A program made the position numbers and the translations under genes. Below, piece after piece: positions 5,112 to 7,819 of a stretch of 7,819 bases of DNA. This stretch comes from an uncultured Oscillospiraceae bacterium (lineage in GTDB: Bacteria > Bacillota > Clostridia > Oscillospirales > Oscillospiraceae). The notes beneath the pieces were generated by a model. It had not been told where the DNA came from. It saw only the letters and a list, made by a program, of their open reading frames with translations, and did not search any database. Each line of letters begins with the position of its first letter. Position 1 is the stretch's first letter. The DNA lies in contig CAADSF010000307.1 of the NCBI GenBank assembly GCA_900751035.1, forward strand, positions 1 to 7,819, read 5' to 3'.

Positions 5112-6323
5112 ATGAAACAGATTTTGGGCGGCGTGTGCGCCGCGAACGGTTTTTCGGCCTCCGGCGTCCACTGCGGCATCCGGAAAAACAAAACGAAGCG
5201 CGACCTCGCGCTGATCTATTCCAGCGTCCCGGCCAGCGCTGCCGCCGTCTATACGACGAATCTTGTCAAGGGTGCGCCGCTCGTCGTGACAAAGCAGCAT
5301 CTGGCCGACGGCAGGGCGCAGGCCATTATCTGCAACAGCGGCAACGCCAACACCTGCAACGCCAACGGCATCGAAATTGCCGAGCAGATGTGTGGGCTCC
5401 TGGGGCAGGCGCTGCATATTGACCCGTCCGACGTTGTGGTCGCGTCGACCGGCGTAATCGGCCAGCCGCTCGATATCGCGCCCATCGCCGCAGGAATTCC
5501 GGAGCTGGTCAGCTGCCTCGGCCCGCACTCCGACGAGGCCGCCGAGGGCATTATGACCACCGACACAAAGCGCAAGGAGATCGCCGTCAGCTTCACCGTG
5601 GGCGGAAAGGAATGCAAAATCGGCGGCATCTGCAAGGGCTCCGGCATGATTCACCCCAATATGGCGACCATGCTCGTCTTCATCACGACCGACTGCGCCA
5701 TCTCTCCCGCCATGCTCCAGAAGGCGATTTCAACCGACATCGCCAATACCTTCAACATGGTCTCCGTCGACGGCGACACCTCGACCAACGACATGGTGAC
5801 GGTTCTCGCCAACGGCCTTGCGGGCAATGCGGAGATCACCGAAGCGGGCGCGGACTTCACCGCCTTCATGCAGGCGCTCAATACCGTGACCGTCTATCTC
5901 TGCCGCTGCATCGCCGGAGACGGCGAGGGCGCGACAAAGCTGCTCGAATGCAAGGTTTCCGGCGCGGAAACGCTGGACATTGCCAAGACCGTCGCCAAGA
6001 GCGTTATCTGTTCGTCTCTGACCAAGGCCGCCATGTTCGGGGCCGACGCCAACTGGGGCCGCGTCCTGTGCGCCATCGGCTATTCCGGCGCACCGGTCGA
6101 CGTACACAAAATCGACGTGCAGTTTGCGTCCAAGGCCGGAAGCATTCTGGTCTGCGAAAACGGCGCGGGCGTCGACTTCTCCGAGGAACAGGCCAAGAAG
6201 ATTCTGCTTGCGCACGAGATCGAAATTCTGATCGACCTCAAAGCCGGAGAGGCGTCCTCCACGGCCTGGGGCTGTGACCTGACGTATGATTACGTGAAGA
6301 TCAACGGCGATTACCGGACATAA
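5112..6323 (+). CDS. argJ: Ornithine acetyltransferase / glutamate N-acetyltransferase
   Basis: ArgJ moves the acetyl group from N-acetylornithine to glutamate, closing the acetyl cycle; many family members can also acetylate glutamate from acetyl-CoA. The 403-residue length is typical. The precursor cleaves itself in MATML between Ala185 and Thr186, and Thr186 becomes the N-terminal nucleophile of the beta chain. The oxyanion-hole motif STGVIG is at 112-117. Other blocks are NSGNANTCNA (75-84), KGSGMIHPNMATM (175-187) and VSVDGDTSTND, and the end KINGDYRT matches the usual C-terminus. ATG 5112 follows GGGAGGAA (5098-5105) with a 6-base gap. No separate argA-type acetylglutamate synthase is in the window, so ArgJ may also make the first acetylglutamate, which cannot be settled from sequence. 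Confidence 0.97.
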   Translation: MKQILGGVCAANGFSASGVHCGIRKNKTKRDLALIYSSVPASAAAVYTTNLVKGAPLVVTKQHLADGRAQAIICNSGNANTCNANGIEIAEQMCGLLGQALHIDPSDVVVASTGVIGQPLDIAPIAAGIPELVSCLGPHSDEAAEGIMTTDTKRKEIAVSFTVGGKECKIGGICKGSGMIHPNMATMLVFITTDCAISPAMLQKAISTDIANTFNMVSVDGDTSTNDMVTVLANGLAGNAEITEAGADFTAFMQALNTVTVYLCRCIAGDGEGATKLLECKVSGAETLDIAKTVAKSVICSSLTKAAMFGADANWGRVLCAIGYSGAPVDVHKIDVQFASKAGSILVCENGAGVDFSEEQAKKILLAHEIEILIDLKAGEASSTAWGCDLTYDYVKINGDYRT

Positions 6324-6337
6324 CGGGAGGGGTTATC

Positions 6338-7192
6338 ATGGATATCACAAACGCCCAGCGGGCACGCGTGCTGGTTCACGCGCTTCCGTATATTCAGGAT
6401 TACAGCGGCAAGATCGTCGTCGTCAAATACGGCGGCAACGCTATGGTCTCCGAGCAGCTGAAGGATTCCGTCATCCGCGATATCTGCCTGCTGCAGCTCA
6501 TCGGCGTGAAGGTCGTGCTGGTACACGGCGGCGGACCGGAGATCACCGAAATGCTCGGCAAAATGGGGAAGGAAAGCAAATTTGTCGACGGCGTACGTGT
6601 CACGGACGAGGAAGCCGTCGGCGTGGCGCTCATGGTGCTGGCGGGCAAGATCAATAAAACGCTCGTGAACCTCATCGAGCTCAAGGGCGGCAGCGCCATC
6701 GGCCTGTCGGGCCTCGACGGCCATATGCTCGAAGCGAAGATCAAAAAGCCGGAGCTCGGCTACGTCGGGGACATTACGAACGTGAACGTCAAGCCCATTC
6801 TGGACGTGCTCGACAAGGGCTATATCCCGGTCGTGTCCACGGTCGGCTATGACGATGCGGGCAATCTTTACAATATCAACGCCGACACCGCCGCCGCACG
6901 CATCGCGGGCGGACTTGGCGCGGAAAGCCTCATTGCCATGACGGATATCGCGGGAATTCTCAAGGACAAGGATGACCCGTCGACGCTCATCTCGTCCATC
7001 AGGGTCGGCGACCTGCCGGAGCTCATTTCCAGCGGCGTGATTCAGGGCGGCATGATCCCGAAGGCGGAATGCTGCCGCAGCGCCATTGAATGGGGCGTGA
7101 ACCGCGTGTTTATCATCGACGGCCGCGTCCCGCACGCGATTCTGATTGAAATGCTGACAAATGAGGGCATCGGCACGATGTTCACCAGATAG
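6338..7192 (+). CDS. argB: Acetylglutamate kinase
   Basis: This kinase phosphorylates N-acetylglutamate with ATP, the second step of arginine synthesis. The 284-residue amino-acid-kinase fold shows Lys30 in VKYGGNAM (ATP phosphate binding), VHGGGPEI at 62-69, GVRVTD at 85-90 (substrate), YNINADTAAA near 178-186, TDIAGI and the late GGMIPK ending at Lys242. An N-terminal helix before Lys30 (AQRARVLVHALPYIQ) and the C-terminal GIGTMFTR resemble the hexameric, arginine-inhibited kinases of the Thermotoga/Pseudomonas type, so feedback control by arginine is likely. That also fits a pathway using ArgJ. ATG 6338 follows GGGAGGGG (6325-6332). argJ ends 14 bases upstream, and the argB stop overlaps the argD ribosome site. 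Confidence 0.97.
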   Translation: MDITNAQRARVLVHALPYIQDYSGKIVVVKYGGNAMVSEQLKDSVIRDICLLQLIGVKVVLVHGGGPEITEMLGKMGKESKFVDGVRVTDEEAVGVALMVLAGKINKTLVNLIELKGGSAIGLSGLDGHMLEAKIKKPELGYVGDITNVNVKPILDVLDKGYIPVVSTVGYDDAGNLYNINADTAAARIAGGLGAESLIAMTDIAGILKDKDDPSTLISSIRVGDLPELISSGVIQGGMIPKAECCRSAIEWGVNRVFIIDGRVPHAILIEMLTNEGIGTMFTR

Positions 7193-7203
7193 GAGGAATG
7201 AAC

Positions 7204-7819
7204 ATGGATACCAAAAAGCTTGACCAGACCTATATCGCGAACACCTATGCACGCTTCCCCGTGACAATTGTAAAGGGCAAGGGCTCGCTCGTCTGGGACG
7301 ATGCGGGCAAGGAATATATCGACCTGTCGACCGGCATCGCCGTCGATATCTTCGGCGTGGCGGACGAGGAATGGATGGCCGCCGTCACCAAACAGCTCGG
7401 CACGCTCCAGCATATTTCGAATCTCTTTTATACGGAGCCCTGCGCGAAGCTTGCGCAGCTGCTCTGCGAAAAAACGGGCATGAAGAAGGTCTTCTTCGGC
7501 AATTCCGGCGCGGAGGCGAACGAGTGCGCCATCAAGGCCGCCCGGAAGTGGTCGGAGGAGAAAAAGGGCAAGGACTATTCCACCATCATCACCCTGAAAA
7601 ACAGCTTCCACGGCCGCACCATCACCACGCTGGCTGCGACCGGTCAGGACGTGTTCCACCACGATTTTACCCCTCTGACCGAGGGCTTCGTCTACGCCGA
7701 GCCGAACGATCTGGCCGATCTTGAGCAGCTGATAAAAGCCAACAAATGTGCTGCCGTCATGATGGAGGTCGTCCAGGGCGAGGGCGGTGTCATGCCGCTG
7801 GACGAGGCGTATGTCAAGG
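7204..7819 (+). CDS. argD: Acetylornithine aminotransferase (5' part, runs off the window)
   Basis: This PLP enzyme converts N-acetylglutamate semialdehyde and glutamate to N-acetylornithine and 2-oxoglutarate. The first 205 residues are present; the family is usually about 390-400 long, so the second half, including the PLP lysine, is beyond the edge. Visible class-III aminotransferase blocks are YIDLSTGIAV (38-47), HISNLFYTEP (70-79), FFGNSGAEANECAIKAAR (97-114, where PLP phosphate binds), SFHGRT (134-139) and MEVVQGEGGV (187-196). ATG 7204 is preferred, 7 bases after AGGAGG (7191-7196). An in-frame ATG at 7198 is too close to that site. The ribosome site overlaps the argB stop codon, suggesting coupled translation. 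Succinyl-ornithine or 4-aminobutyrate transaminases are relatives, but the operon context favours ArgD. Confidence 0.95.
   Translation, partial: MDTKKLDQTYIANTYARFPVTIVKGKGSLVWDDAGKEYIDLSTGIAVDIFGVADEEWMAAVTKQLGTLQHISNLFYTEPCAKLAQLLCEKTGMKKVFFGNSGAEANECAIKAARKWSEEKKGKDYSTIITLKNSFHGRTITTLAATGQDVFHHDFTPLTEGFVYAEPNDLADLEQLIKANKCAAVMMEVVQGEGGVMPLDEAYVK

Noticed and set aside
4097..5191. Long minus-strand open frame opposite argC (about 364 codons)
   Set aside because: Antisense shadow of a GC-rich gene. It crosses the arg promoter and lacks recognisable motifs.
5335..5375. Repeated AACGCCAAC units in argJ
   Set aside because: They encode the conserved NSGNANTCNANG segment of ArgJ and are explained by protein sequence and codon choice.
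6311..7267. Minus-strand open frame opposite argB (about 318 codons)
   Set aside because: Composition is that of a reversed GC-rich gene, and argB motifs are complete on the plus strand.

Overview
The window reads as chromosomal housekeeping DNA from a GC-rich member of the Clostridia, probably a gut Oscillospiraceae/Ruminococcaceae-type Firmicute. The placement is an inference. It rests on strong AGGAGG-type ribosome sites, a Bacillus/Clostridium-style alr-mazF neighbourhood, an argC-argJ-argB-argD order, and third codon positions rich in G and C. All confident genes are on the plus strand.

Layout. Positions 1-78 may hold the last codons of an unidentified gene. Positions 151-2808 form a tight three-gene group: nnrD (NAD(P)HX repair), a small lipoprotein, and alr (alanine racemase). 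A 164-bp near-perfect palindrome with MITE features sits exactly on the alr stop codon (2806-2969). A mazF/ndoA-type toxin follows (3131-3487) with no visible antitoxin gene. Next is a strong terminator hairpin whose 3' arm is also the ribosome-binding site of a 133-residue protein of unknown function (3545-3946). That gene ends at a second strong terminator (3963-4003).

An AT-rich regulatory region (about 4004-4162) carries four TGNAT half-sites spaced 20-21 bp apart over a likely promoter, as expected for an ArgR-controlled operator. It precedes argC (short type-2 form), argJ, argB and the first 205 codons of argD, which runs off the window. These genes convert glutamate to N-acetylornithine by the acetyl-recycling route: ArgJ makes acetylglutamate and removes the acetyl group from acetylornithine, ArgB phosphorylates acetylglutamate, ArgC reduces the product, and ArgD transaminates it.

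The most unusual points are the MITE-like insertion that keeps the alr stop codon, the solitary MazF, the terminator that buries the next gene's ribosome site, the phased ArgR-like array, and a perfect 16-bp tandem duplication at the lipoprotein/alr junction. I see no RNA genes, CRISPR array, transposase gene or clear new multi-gene system.
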